A stretch of DNA of 54,430 nucleotides, from contig NZ_JAGTAS010000030.1 in NCBI RefSeq assembly GCF_025685425.1, forward strand, positions 1 through 54,430, given 5' to 3'. Position 1 is the stretch's first letter; each line of letters begins with the position of its first letter. A program made the translations under genes and the position numbers. This document shows, piece by piece, positions 8,820 to 16,827 of this stretch. Source of the stretch: Terriglobus albidus (lineage in GTDB: Bacteria > Acidobacteriota > Terriglobia > Terriglobales > Acidobacteriaceae). The notes under the pieces are model-generated. The model had not been told where the DNA came from. It saw nothing but the letters and a program-made list of their open reading frames with translations, and did not search any database.

Positions 8820-8885
8820 AAAGACACCGGTTGTCGGGTTCTATCTCCCCCGGGTGCCCACACAGCTAGGGATAACTGTGCTGCA

Positions 8886-10325
8886 TTAGACCTCCAGCAC
8901 TCCCTTTAACCGCCGCACACCTTCCCGAATCTCTGCCTCGCGCAGCCGGGAGAATCCTAAGATCAGACCCGGTCTCAATGGCTTGCTGACATAATGCCCG
9001 GAGACTCCATAGATCCCAACACCTCGCGCGGCAGCTCGCGCAATTACCGCTGCTTCGTCAATACGGCGCATCGGCCAGAGGACGATATGAGCCCCCGCGC
9101 CCTGTCCTGTTACCGTGACCTCATCGCCGAAGATATCCTCCACTGAATCCAGCAAAGCATCACGGCGTGCCACATTGCTTCGCCGTAGACGCCGCAGATG
9201 GCGTTCATACATCCCGCTGGTGAGGAACTCGGCCAGTGTCTGCTGTTCCAGGGTTGAGGTGTGACGGTCACACAGCCATTTCGCCGCCATCAGCGCCGGC
9301 ATCAATGAACGCGGAGCGATCAGATAGCCGATACGCAGCGCCGGAAAGACAGTCCGCGAGAACGTCCCCAGGTAGAGCACACGCCCCTCGCGATCCAATC
9401 CCTGCAGCGACTCCAGCGCCTGGCCTCCATAGCGAAACTCGCCATCGTAATCGTCTTCCACAATTACAGCGCGGTTGCGCTTGGCCCAATCCAGAAGCTC
9501 CAATCGGCGCGAGAGCGGTAACACTGCTCCCGTAGGAAACTGGTGCGACGGTGTTACGAAGACCATCCGCGCCTCTGCCGGAATCTTCGAGGGCACAATG
9601 CCTTCGTGATCCACTGGAACCGACCGCACGCGCGCTCGTGCGGCGCGCAGCCCCTCGCGGATACCGCGATATCCGGGATCCTCGATCGCGACCGAATCCT
9701 CAGCTTCTACCAGCACACGGATGATCAGGTCCAGCGCCTGTGCCGATCCGTTCACGATCAGCACCTGCGAGGCATCGCACACCACACCACGCGAGCGTTT
9801 CAGATGTGCCGCGATCGCCTCCTGCAGCTCCGGCGATCCGGCCGCGGCGCCGTAGTCCAGTTCATGTACCGGAGCCTTGCGGGCACTGCGCAACAACATG
9901 CGCCTCCATGCTTCAAAGGGAAACAGGTCGATATTGCTGCGACCATAGATAAAGTCATACCGCAGAGGCCGCGGCCGACGATCGGTCGCACCCAGTTCCG
10001 CGGCTGTCTGCTCTACAAGCTTCCCGTACCGCGACATGCGGAACCTTGTGCTGTGTGTCCGTTCCTGCACGGCGCGCAGATTCAGCGCATCGGTCACGTA
10101 GGTTCCGGCGCCGCGGCGGCCAGCGATGTATCCCTCCGCCAGCAACTGGTCGTAGGCAAGCAGCACGACCGTGCGCGAGACTTGCAGCTGCTCCGCCAGC
10201 TCACGCGTTGACGGCAGCCGTTCGCCGGAACGCAGCTTGCCCGCCAGCACCGCATCGCGCAGGCCATGGTAGATCTGCCGGAAGAGCGGTTCGCCAGGCG
10301 GAGAAATTGGTATCACCAGATTCAT
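8886..10325 (-). CDS. MocR/PdxR-family GntR-aminotransferase regulator
   Basis: A 479-residue fusion regulator. Residues ~12-80 are a GntR winged helix (LRSGERLPSTRELAEQLQVS, then YIAGRRGAGTYV). Residues ~110-479 are a fold-type I aminotransferase-like domain with IVEDDYDGEFRYGG. Where family members usually carry the PLP-binding lysine (GTFSKT), this protein reads GTFSRT with Arg at residue 324. It may therefore bind PLP without a Schiff base, or sense another ligand. It is divergent from a PNPOx-like flavoprotein 48 bp away, a usual MocR target arrangement. The family call is firm; the effector is unknown. Confidence 0.88.
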   Translation of the reverse strand: MNLVIPISPPGEPLFRQIYHGLRDAVLAGKLRSGERLPSTRELAEQLQVSRTVVLLAYDQLLAEGYIAGRRGAGTYVTDALNLRAVQERTHSTRFRMSRYGKLVEQTAAELGATDRRPRPLRYDFIYGRSNIDLFPFEAWRRMLLRSARKAPVHELDYGAAAGSPELQEAIAAHLKRSRGVVCDASQVLIVNGSAQALDLIIRVLVEAEDSVAIEDPGYRGIREGLRAARARVRSVPVDHEGIVPSKIPAEARMVFVTPSHQFPTGAVLPLSRRLELLDWAKRNRAVIVEDDYDGEFRYGGQALESLQGLDREGRVLYLGTFSRTVFPALRIGYLIAPRSLMPALMAAKWLCDRHTSTLEQQTLAEFLTSGMYERHLRRLRRSNVARRDALLDSVEDIFGDEVTVTGQGAGAHIVLWPMRRIDEAAVIARAAARGVGIYGVSGHYVSKPLRPGLILGFSRLREAEIREGVRRLKGVLEV

Positions 10326-10373
10326 AGAAAGTGGACCTTTGACATTACCACACTCTCTGGCACGATGAGATTC
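10326..10373. promoter_or_regulatory. Divergent mocR/PNPOx-like promoter region
   Basis: Only 48 bases separate the two divergent start codons, so both promoters and any MocR operator must lie here or run into coding DNA. A TTGACA at 10339-10344 is a reasonable -35 for the rightward gene. A -10 placed at the normal distance would overlap the first rightward ATGs. GTGG (10331) and CCAC (10348) are weak inverted arms. No classical MocR direct-repeat operator could be assigned with certainty. Confidence 0.4.
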
Positions 10374-11036
10374 ATGACAGATCAGCTACAAAGGCCCACG
10401 ACCGAGCGTTCGCAGGTAAGACGTGTTCCGAAGCGCGCCGCCTACGATGCCGCCACCATTCACGCCATCCTGGATGCCGCATTCCTGGCGCACGTCGGCT
10501 TCGTCGTCGAGGGCCAGCCGTTTGTCATCCCTACGCTCTTCGGCCGCAAGGGCGACAAGCTATATCTCCACGGCTCCTCCGTCAGCCGCATGGTCCGCGA
10601 GTCAGGCAAAGGTATTCCGCTCTGTATCACGGTCACGCTCGTCGATGCCCTGGTGCTGGCGCGCTCTGCCTTTCATCACTCGATGAACTACCGCTCGGTG
10701 GTAGCCTTCGGTAACGCGCGCCTGATCGATGATGTGGAGGAGAAGAACGAAGCTCTCCGCCTGATCTCTGACCATCTGCTTGCCGGACGCTGGGATGAGG
10801 TGCGGCCGCCTACCGCGCAGGAGCTGAAAGCGACGGCGGTGCTGGAGTTCACCATCGAAGAGGCCTCCGCCAAGACGAGGAGCGGCTTTCCCGTGGATGA
10901 CGAAGAAGACTATGCACTGCCGGTATGGGCAGGCATTCTGCCTCTTCCGGTCATACCGCAGGCGCCCATCGCCGATCCGCAACTGCCTGCGGATATTGCT
11001 GTATCTGCAAGTATTACCAACCGATCTGGCCGCTGA
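10374..11036 (+). CDS. Pyridoxamine 5'-phosphate oxidase-like flavoprotein
   Basis: A protein of ~220 residues of the split-barrel FMN-binding (PNPOx-like) superfamily. Hallmarks are the N-terminal helix AAYDAATIHAILDAAFLAHVGFVVEGQPFVIPTL and the strand DKLYLHGSSVSRMVR, typical of the group with an N-terminal RVPKRAAYD-like entry. The start is ambiguous between 10365 and 10374; I chose 10374. It is divergent from a MocR regulator that probably controls it. The substrate is unknown, and membership does not prove PNP oxidase activity. A MITE-like palindrome starts 11 bases after its stop and could act as the transcript end. Confidence 0.8.
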   Translation: MTDQLQRPTTERSQVRRVPKRAAYDAATIHAILDAAFLAHVGFVVEGQPFVIPTLFGRKGDKLYLHGSSVSRMVRESGKGIPLCITVTLVDALVLARSAFHHSMNYRSVVAFGNARLIDDVEEKNEALRLISDHLLAGRWDEVRPPTAQELKATAVLEFTIEEASAKTRSGFPVDDEEDYALPVWAGILPLPVIPQAPIADPQLPADIAVSASITNRSGR

Positions 11037-11046
11037 CCGGGATACT

Positions 11047-11157
11047 AGAGCATTTTCACTGTTGCTGGTATCCCGGAAAGGCGTGCAGCGGCGTTTTCAT
11101 TGGGGAAAACGCCCATAGATATGGAAGGCCTACTCTACACCTACAGTGAAATGCTCT
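11047..11157. repeat. MITE-like palindromic element, copy B
   Basis: Same family as 1187-1300, with ends AGAGCATTTTCACTGT and ACAGTGAAATGCTCT and the landmarks TATCCCGG, GGAAAACGCCCATAGAT. Both terminal repeats share the same C-to-A/G-to-T change, so the stem is preserved by compensation. That suggests selection or gene conversion between the arms. It sits between the PNPOx-like gene and the secreted protein at 11220. Confidence 0.85.
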
Positions 11158-11219
11158 AACCTGGTCACCGGCCAGCCGGTCTAATATGGAGACGACATTT
11201 CTGGTCTGGGAGGAGTTCC

Positions 11220-11750
11220 ATGCGCCGCGATTACCTTCTCACATTTGCCGCACTGCTGCTGTCGACTACAGCCTACCCGCAACAGCCGTCACCGGTCGTC
11301 CAGTATCGGCTTCCCGAGCTCCAGGCTTCTCCTGCGGCCTGCCCCATTGGCTTTACCGCACGCGCCAGCGGAACACCGGTGATGGTGCAGACAAAGGATG
11401 GACGAGGCAAAGAGCCCGCCCACTCCGTTGCACTGCAATTCAAGAGCAGCGATACCCGCCGTGTTGAAAGTGCAACGGTGACGATCCACGGCATCCGCCA
11501 GACAAACCTCTATCTCAAGACCCGTGGTGCAACCGTAGCGAATACCTCCCGCACCTTCTATCTGCATCCCAGCGCGGGATCCGATGGACTAGCACAGGAT
11601 CAGGTCTCGGTCGCGGGGATCACCACACTGCGATCTGCCGAGATAACCGAGATGCGCTATAACGACGGAACCGTCTGGCATCCCTCCAAACTCTCAGCCT
11701 GCCAGGCAGCGATCAGTGGTTTTCGGCTTGTGGATACGCCGGTTAAGTAA
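11220..11750 (+). CDS. Secreted protein of unknown function
   Basis: A 176-residue protein with a signal peptide (residues ~1-20, MRRDYLLTFAALLLSTTAYP). The mature part is rich in beta-strand sequence (HSVALQFKS, RRVESATVTIHGI, LYLKTRG, VSVAGITTLRSAEITEMRYNDGTVW), suggesting a small beta-sandwich in the periplasm or outside the cell. GGAGG-like AGGAG lies just before the ATG. I do not recognise a named family. It stands alone between a MITE-like element and a REP block. Confidence 0.75.
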   Translation: MRRDYLLTFAALLLSTTAYPQQPSPVVQYRLPELQASPAACPIGFTARASGTPVMVQTKDGRGKEPAHSVALQFKSSDTRRVESATVTIHGIRQTNLYLKTRGATVANTSRTFYLHPSAGSDGLAQDQVSVAGITTLRSAEITEMRYNDGTVWHPSKLSACQAAISGFRLVDTPVK

Positions 11751-11753
11751 GGA

Positions 11754-11917
11754 GCCCATCCTTGGATGGGAGCCGTGGACTGAAGCCCACGGATTACCAG
11801 CTCTAAAAGGAACGGGCTTTTAGCCTTGGCTTTCTTTATGAGAAGCGAGGGCCCAGGGCTAAAGCCCGACATTTAAAGGGCCGCAAGTCAGCGGGCTGAA
11901 GCCCGCTGCTCCCACCC
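11754..11917. repeat. REP block left of the REP transposase
   Basis: A composite of hairpins: TGGGAGCCGTGG...CCCACGG, then GGGCTTTTAGCC and GGCCCAGGGCTAAAGCCCG, and finally GCGGGCTGAAGCCCGC with CTCCCACCC. Together with 12536-12690 it brackets the REP-associated transposase gene. Similar blocks recur through the window and are its commonest intergenic repeat. Confidence 0.85.
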
Positions 11918-11958
11918 AACACTTCTCCCGATTTGTGCCGCCCAGAAGATGGCAATTC

Positions 11959-12411
11959 CTAGTTCATGAAATGAGTCGGCATAGGATCGATTGGATAACT
12001 GCTATTTGCTGAAGACCAAAGAAAGCCAGCTGCATCCTCTACGAAACGGGCACGGACAGGATTGAGCTCAATGTAACGTTTCACCATTGCGAATTGCTCT
12101 GCATCGCGAATACGTGTTTCGTTATAACCCCGTTGCCATACCGCACCGCGATCTGGCAAGCGATGAGAAACGTTTCCTTTGATGTACTGAATGGCTTTCT
12201 CAAGTGCGATGTCTTTCGCGGGAGTGATGAGCAGATGAACATGGTTCGGCATGATGACAAACGCATGTAGGTTCAACCGACGAAGATCCCGTTGCTCCTG
12301 AAGCACGTCCAGGAAGAGATGGATATTCGATTCAGCCTGGAAGATGCGACGACGCTCTGCAGTTACAAATGTGACATGGAAAGTACGGACCTCTTGAGGC
12401 GCCACATGCAT
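11959..12411 (-). CDS. REP-associated tyrosine transposase (RAYT)
   Basis: A 150-residue protein of the Y1_Tnp/IS200-like HUH superfamily. The HUH site is HVH within VIMPNHVHLLI (H57, H59). Other RAYT hallmarks follow: YIKGN (76-80), VWQRGYNETRIRD (91-103), and YIELNPVRARFV (113-124). RAYTs are domesticated single-copy transposases that recognise and process REP hairpins. The gene is bracketed by REP blocks on both sides, the classical REP-transposase arrangement. Length and all motifs look intact, so it may be active on the surrounding repeats. Confidence 0.92.
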   Translation of the reverse strand: MHVAPQEVRTFHVTFVTAERRRIFQAESNIHLFLDVLQEQRDLRRLNLHAFVIMPNHVHLLITPAKDIALEKAIQYIKGNVSHRLPDRGAVWQRGYNETRIRDAEQFAMVKRYIELNPVRARFVEDAAGFLWSSANSSYPIDPMPTHFMN

Positions 12412-12535
12412 GGAGTGATTCTAGCGAAGAGAAAGCCAAGGTTTACTCGCAAAATATGGCCCCAGTCCTCCGGCAACGCGCATCCTCCCCTGCCTGCTCT
12501 CAAAAGTAAGGCGCGGTCTTTGCCATGGCAACAAT

Positions 12536-12710
12536 GGGTGGGAGCAGCGGGCTTCAGCCCGCTGATTTGTGTCACAAAAACGTCGGGCTTTAGCCCTGGG
12601 CCTTCTCTACGGGTAACGCGAAGGCCCAGGGCTAAAGCCCGACATTTAAAGGGCCAGTAAACCGTGGGCTGAAGCCCACGGCTCCCACCCAATTCGAGCT
12701 GCGCTCGAAT
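12536..12710. repeat. REP block right of the REP transposase
   Basis: A long imperfect palindrome. GGGTGGGAGCAGCGGGCTTCAG at the left pairs with CTGAAGCCCACGGCTCCCACCC at the right, and between them CGGGCTTTAGCCCTGGGCCTTC pairs with GAAGGCCCAGGGCTAAAGCCCG. A separate palindrome, TTCGAGCTGCGCTCGAA, is appended at 12693-12709. This is the best-preserved block in the window and serves as the uninterrupted reference for the insertion at 27192. Bases 12412-12535 hold nothing recognisable. Confidence 0.88.
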
Positions 12711-12765
12711 ATTCCAGACCACCTGATTTTCGTGAGAGGCCCAACATGAAACGTCATTATTAATT

Positions 12766-12815
12766 CAGGCACATCCCGATACCACCTGATCAGGCACATC
12801 CTGATACCACCTGAT
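12766..12815. repeat. 25-bp tandem duplication before the CAT-like gene
   Basis: Two adjacent 25-bp units (12766-12790 and 12791-12815) differ by one base (C/T). The ACCACCTGAT part of the unit also occurs alone at 12719. They lie 35-85 bp upstream of the acetyltransferase start and could be a duplicated regulator site. Confidence 0.7.
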
Positions 12816-12850
12816 GGATTCACCAATGCCGACCCATTAACATAAAAACC

Positions 12851-13516
12851 ATGCAGGAGTTCGTGATTGGCAACAAGCAGAAGGTAGACCTCGAAACCTG
12901 GGAGCGCCGCTCCATCTTCAACTTCTTCAAAAACTTCAGCGAGCCATATCACGGTGTATGCCTGCGCCTCGACTGCACCGAGACCTTCCGCTACGCCAAA
13001 GAACATCGCCTCTCGGTCTTCCTCTCCCTGGTGCATCGCTCACTCGTCGCCTCTCACCTGGTGGAGAACTTCAAGACCCGCATCGTTGACGGAGAGGTGT
13101 GGCGCTACGACCAGATCCATGGCGGCAGCGCGATCGGGAGACTGAACGGCACCATTGGCTTCGGTCACTATCAGTTCCACGAAGGTATCCAGCAGTTCGT
13201 ACGCGAGGCCTCTCTTAAGGTCGATGAAGTAAAACAGCGCGATGACATTGAGCGCTTCCCGGAAGACAACCTGATCCGTTTCTCGGTGCTTCCCTGGTTC
13301 GACTTCACCTCCATCTCCCATGCACGTGAGTTCGCACGGGTCGACTCTGCCCCCAGAATTACCTTCGGCAAGATCACCGACGCGGACGGCCGCTGCACCA
13401 TGCCCGTCTCCATCCACGCACATCACGCTCTCGCCGATGGGCTGCACGTTGCGCAGTTTGTTGAACAGTTTCAGGAGTTGCTGCACGCGCCCGAGGCACA
13501 GCCGGTGCTGGGGTGA
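12851..13516 (+). CDS. Chloramphenicol acetyltransferase-like protein (CatA type)
   Basis: A protein of 221 residues, the normal length for type A chloramphenicol acetyltransferases. It aligns by eye with CatA along the whole chain: a W-R-x-x-F-x-F-F start (residues 17-27), LPWFDFTSI near 155-163, ITFGK, and the active-site block HHALADGLHVAQF at 191-203. Second His H192 is the catalytic base and D196 the structural Asp (family pattern HHxxxDG). CatA enzymes move acetyl from acetyl-CoA to chloramphenicol in the cytoplasm as trimers; many distant homologues have other or unknown substrates. No strong Shine-Dalgarno sequence is visible. It is monocistronic. Confidence 0.82.
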   Translation: MQEFVIGNKQKVDLETWERRSIFNFFKNFSEPYHGVCLRLDCTETFRYAKEHRLSVFLSLVHRSLVASHLVENFKTRIVDGEVWRYDQIHGGSAIGRLNGTIGFGHYQFHEGIQQFVREASLKVDEVKQRDDIERFPEDNLIRFSVLPWFDFTSISHAREFARVDSAPRITFGKITDADGRCTMPVSIHAHHALADGLHVAQFVEQFQELLHAPEAQPVLG

Positions 13517-13577
13517 ACAGAAGGGAGCTCCCGTTCCCTTCATCATGAACCCCAAACAAAAGGATCAGGGTTGTGGT

Positions 13578-14174
13578 TCAATCCGGATCGGCGATGAGAT
13601 AACGTGCCATACGATCCGCGGCTTTGGTAAGACCGATGCGGCGCGTTGTGATGATCTCGCCAGCCTTGTAACCATCATCAAAGATGCGGAGCGCGGCATC
13701 GGGCTCTGTCATATCAATGCCGTCTTCCGTCTTTCGCGCGATGCCGAGGGCCTGGCACAGACGTCCAGGCCCTCCGGTGAGTTGCTTTGCAGATGCCTTC
13801 TGTGTCAGTTTGCGAAGCTTCGCCATCGTTTCCAAACCTTTCAACGGGTAGAGCGCGCGAAACAGTACGCCGCCTGCTTGTCCATCGGGCATACACGATA
13901 CGTTCAGACAGTAGTACATGCCATAGATGAAGTACACATACGCCACTCCTGGCGGACCGAAGAGCACAGCATTGCGCGACGTGCGTCCGACATAAGCGTG
14001 CGATGCCGGATCCTCGAGGCCGAAGTAAGCTTCCACCTCCGTGATCCTGCCGCTTAGCTCTTCATCGCCAAGACGGCGAACCAGCACCTTGCCCAGCAGC
14101 GCCTTGGCTACGACATCGGGAGTACGCTCATAAAAACTGCTTCCAAGCTGTATCGGACGTTTCGCTCTCATCAC
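13578..14174 (-). CDS. mpg: DNA-3-methyladenine glycosylase (AAG/MPG family)
   Basis: A 198-residue monofunctional glycosylase of the AAG/MPG fold, which removes 3-methyladenine and other alkylated purines. Visible motifs are the start FYERTPDVVAKALLGKVL, ITEVEAYFG (catalytic Glu), SHAYVGRTSRNAVLFGPPGVAYVYFIYGMYYCLNV (quoted here only as a landmark, residues ~55-90), and GGPGRLCQALGI. It is the last gene of a three-gene alkylation-repair operon, 13 bases after ogt. It acts on DNA in the cytoplasm. Confidence 0.92.
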   Translation of the reverse strand: MMRAKRPIQLGSSFYERTPDVVAKALLGKVLVRRLGDEELSGRITEVEAYFGLEDPASHAYVGRTSRNAVLFGPPGVAYVYFIYGMYYCLNVSCMPDGQAGGVLFRALYPLKGLETMAKLRKLTQKASAKQLTGGPGRLCQALGIARKTEDGIDMTEPDAALRIFDDGYKAGEIITTRRIGLTKAADRMARYLIADPD

Positions 14175-14187
14175 TCTTGTTTTATTC

Positions 14188-14670
14188 TCAGCCCTGCTTC
14201 TCCATTTCGAGAAGCCGGGCCTTTACATCGAGGCCTCCGGCAAAACCTGTCAACTTGCCGGAGGAGCCGATCACACGATGGCAGGGCACAACGATGGAGA
14301 TTGGATTACGCCCATTCGCTGCCCCAACGGCGCGGCTTGCGGAAGGCCGCCCGAGCTGCTTCGCCAGTTGTCCGTAGCTTCGTGTCTCTCCATAGGGGAT
14401 CGCGAGCAACGCCTCCCACACATCTTTCTGAAATGTGGTTCCTCGCATATCCAACGGCAGATCGAAGGCGCGGCGTGAGCCGGCGAAGTACTCGTCAAGC
14501 TGGCGCTCGGCCTTCAACAGAACGGGATGGCTGTCGTTCTCAACTAGTCCTGAGAGAGGAACACGTCGCGGGCTATCGTTCTCCCACAGAATCGCTGCCA
14601 GTCCCTTATCACTCGCAACCAGCTTCAGCGCCCCGACGGGGCTCGTAACAAATTTATAAGCGAGGTTCAT
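14188..14670 (-). CDS. ogt: Methylated-DNA-protein-cysteine methyltransferase
   Basis: A protein of 160 residues that takes methyl groups from O6-methylguanine onto its own cysteine. The active site is IVVPCHRVIG. The helix-turn-helix TTFQKDVWEALLAIPYGETRSYGQLA and the GRPSASRAVGAANGRNP segment are typical Ogt/MGMT. The start at 14670 is preferred because AAAGGA sits 6 bases upstream. An ATG at 14685 overlaps the ada-alkA stop (ATGA) and is possible. It is second in the ada-alkA/ogt/mpg operon. Confidence 0.93.
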   Translation of the reverse strand: MNLAYKFVTSPVGALKLVASDKGLAAILWENDSPRRVPLSGLVENDSHPVLLKAERQLDEYFAGSRRAFDLPLDMRGTTFQKDVWEALLAIPYGETRSYGQLAKQLGRPSASRAVGAANGRNPISIVVPCHRVIGSSGKLTGFAGGLDVKARLLEMEKQG

Positions 14671-14681
14671 TACCGTTCCTT

Positions 14682-16154
14682 TCATTTCGAATCTCCATCC
14701 GCTGCCCAGAGATGTTGTGCGGCATAGGCCCTCCAGGGTCTCCACGTCTCGGCCCTGGTATGGAGTTGTTTCGCCGTCAGCACATCGCCCGTCACCTCTT
14801 CCGCTCCACGCAGCAGACCGACGTCCGACGATGGAAAAGCATCTACTTCCCGCAGAGCCCGGAGAGCGATGTACTGGGCCGTCCACTCACCAATTCCCGG
14901 AATAGTCTTCAGCGATGCGATGGCCTGGTCTATCGAACGTGCGGATTGAAAGATCTCAGGCGATTTCGCAGCAGCGCGCGTGACCGATCGCAATGTCTCA
15001 AGCCGGGCTGCCGGCATGCCGAGACCAAGCGATGGCGCCTTAGCGAGGTGCTTTGCGGAAGGAAAGGCATGGGTAAGCGCCGGATGCATACCGGCGCCGG
15101 ATGGCAGAGCCCTGCCGTGCAGCTCGACCAGTTTCCCGGCGAGACGCCTTGCTGCGGCGACACTCACCTGCTGCCCAAGGACTGCCCTGATCGCAAGCTC
15201 AAATCCATCCCATCCTCCCGGCGCTCGAAGACCCGGCCGGCGGGCAACAAACGGCGCAAGCTGCACATCGCGAGAAAGATGCTCATTGATGGTGGCGATA
15301 TCGACATTCAGATCGAACTGCCTGCGCACCCGATGCACAATCGCGGGCAGTGCTTTTACGTTGGGAAATTGAATCGTGACGCACAGGCTCTCGCGCTTCG
15401 GCAGATGCCTTACCGCAATCGCACCCAACTCACCATCAAGTTCGATAACACGGTGATAGACGCGATTGGCGACCACTTCTACACCAGCGATCGCGCGTGC
15501 TTCGAGAAAATGCAGCATCGCTTCCCAATCGTAAGGAGGCCGGTAGCGCAGCCGAAGCATCGTACCGGCGTCTGTTGCGATGACACTCGATCTGCGGCGC
15601 AGCGCGCTGGGGGGACGGTGAAAGAGATTCTGGAAGACCTCGTTGAACCGCCGCAGACTGTTGAAGCCGGAAGCCAATGCCACCTCCGTCATCGGTAGGT
15701 CCGTATCGTGAATCAGCTGCTTCGCAAACAACACACGGCGGGTCTGCGCGACGGCAATGGGCGACGCTCCGAGATGTTGCAGAAACAGCCGGCGCAACTG
15801 CCGCTCTCCTACACCAAGCCTCTCGGCCAGAGTGGCAACCGTCTGGGTTTCACCATCCAACGCCCCCTCTTCAATCAGGGCTAAGGCGCGCGAAACGGTG
15901 CTGCTGGTTCCTTTCCAGGATGCAAGCTGAGGCGCTGTCTCAGGACGGCAACGCAGACAGGGACGGTAGCCTGCCTCCTGCGCCGCCGCGGCTGAGCCAT
16001 AGAACGTGCAGTTCTCGAATTTTGGAGTACGCGCCGGGCAGACGGGCCGGCAGTAAATTCCAGTGGATTTGACGCCCACAAAGATCTGACCGTCGAACCG
16101 CGCGTCATGACTCTGCAGTGCCCTGTAAGCGACCGCTTTATCGGGGACAATCAT
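14682..16154 (-). CDS. Ada-AlkA fusion: alkylation-response activator and glycosylase
   Basis: A 490-residue multi-domain protein. Residues 1-80 are the Ada metal-binding methyl-acceptor domain, with the Cys set C35, C39, C66, C69 (GIYCRPVC and GYRPCLRC). Residues ~85-190 are an AraC-type DNA-binding domain. Residues ~200-490 are an AlkA glycosylase with helix-hairpin-helix IPGIGEWTAQYIALR and the catalytic Asp in FPSSDVGLL. It should sense methyl phosphotriesters, activate its own operon and excise alkylated bases. It leads an operon with ogt and mpg. This fusion is known in several phyla. Confidence 0.92.
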   Translation of the reverse strand: MIVPDKAVAYRALQSHDARFDGQIFVGVKSTGIYCRPVCPARTPKFENCTFYGSAAAAQEAGYRPCLRCRPETAPQLASWKGTSSTVSRALALIEEGALDGETQTVATLAERLGVGERQLRRLFLQHLGASPIAVAQTRRVLFAKQLIHDTDLPMTEVALASGFNSLRRFNEVFQNLFHRPPSALRRRSSVIATDAGTMLRLRYRPPYDWEAMLHFLEARAIAGVEVVANRVYHRVIELDGELGAIAVRHLPKRESLCVTIQFPNVKALPAIVHRVRRQFDLNVDIATINEHLSRDVQLAPFVARRPGLRAPGGWDGFELAIRAVLGQQVSVAAARRLAGKLVELHGRALPSGAGMHPALTHAFPSAKHLAKAPSLGLGMPAARLETLRSVTRAAAKSPEIFQSARSIDQAIASLKTIPGIGEWTAQYIALRALREVDAFPSSDVGLLRGAEEVTGDVLTAKQLHTRAETWRPWRAYAAQHLWAADGDSK

Positions 16155-16219
16155 GCTTTGAGTGTCGCTTGTCGTTGGCCGAAATACTCGCGGAATTCGG
16201 ACATCAATGGGAAAGAACC

Positions 16220-16310
16220 GGTGGGATCAGCGGGCTTCAGCCGGCTGCTTTCTAGAGCTAATAACGGTGGGCTGAACCACCGCGCCCGCCGGTTCGAGCT
16301 TCGCTCGAAT
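16220..16310. repeat. Degenerate REP block
   Basis: GGTGGGATCAGCGGGCTTCAGCC opens a worn REP block. GGTGGGCTGAACCACC follows, and a TTCGAGCTTCGCTCGAA palindrome closes it. Outside this block and the decayed MITE at 16424, 16155-16827 contains no convincing gene; a minus-strand open frame across it looks like translated repeat. Confidence 0.65.
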
Positions 16311-16423
16311 AGTTCACTCCAGCGAACCAAGTTCCTCGGAGAATCTAGACATCCAATCCATTGCGACGCGAATATGGGCTCCCAAGTTTGCCGATACGGC
16401 CTCAGAACTACAGATTCACTGCT

Positions 16424-16470
16424 AGAGCATTTCATTGTTGCTGAGTATCCCGGAAAGGCGTTACAGACTG
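16424..16470. repeat. MITE-like element, decayed partial copy E
   Basis: AGAGCATTTCATTGTTGCTGAGTATCCCGGAAAGGCGT matches the left end of the element at 1187, and then the match is lost. No right terminal repeat is present, so this is a remnant. Confidence 0.6.
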
Positions 16471-16827
16471 AAGACCATCGGCCAGGCCATGAATGGGTGA
16501 TAGACCGTGAAAAACGCGGCGTTGCCGAGCACAGCCTTCCAGCCTCCCCTTCACAGTCCAGCGCCCGAAAACAGCAGGCGCCCGGTCTATTTGCGTAGGG
16601 GCATACGATACCGGGGCACGCTGTCATTCGTCTCATTGCGAACACAGTCACGTCTCCGAATCGACCGCATAGAAAGTGCCAACTTATTGATATGGAAGCA
16701 CAAACGAATCTTCTCAAGTTTCACCAGCCACCAAACAACACGAGCGGGTTTTATGTGTCTCTAAACATGAATCGGTGCCAGATCTTCCCCAGGTCTATGC
16801 GCAGGTAGATGGGAGTGTGTTTTAAGC

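Noticed and set aside
10365-10373. Upstream ATG at 10365 for the PNPOx-like gene
   Set aside because: Possible, but it overlaps the best-placed -10 region and adds only three residues. 10374 was kept with low certainty.
11754-12710. Repeats around the REP transposase as a CRISPR array
   Set aside because: Units are palindromic, variable in spacing and not separated by unique spacers of constant length. No cas gene is present.
16151-16717. 188-codon minus-strand frame
   Set aside because: It is translated REP and MITE-like repeat, with Cys/Ser/Arg-rich low-quality sequence. No conserved motif except the possible short relic reported separately.
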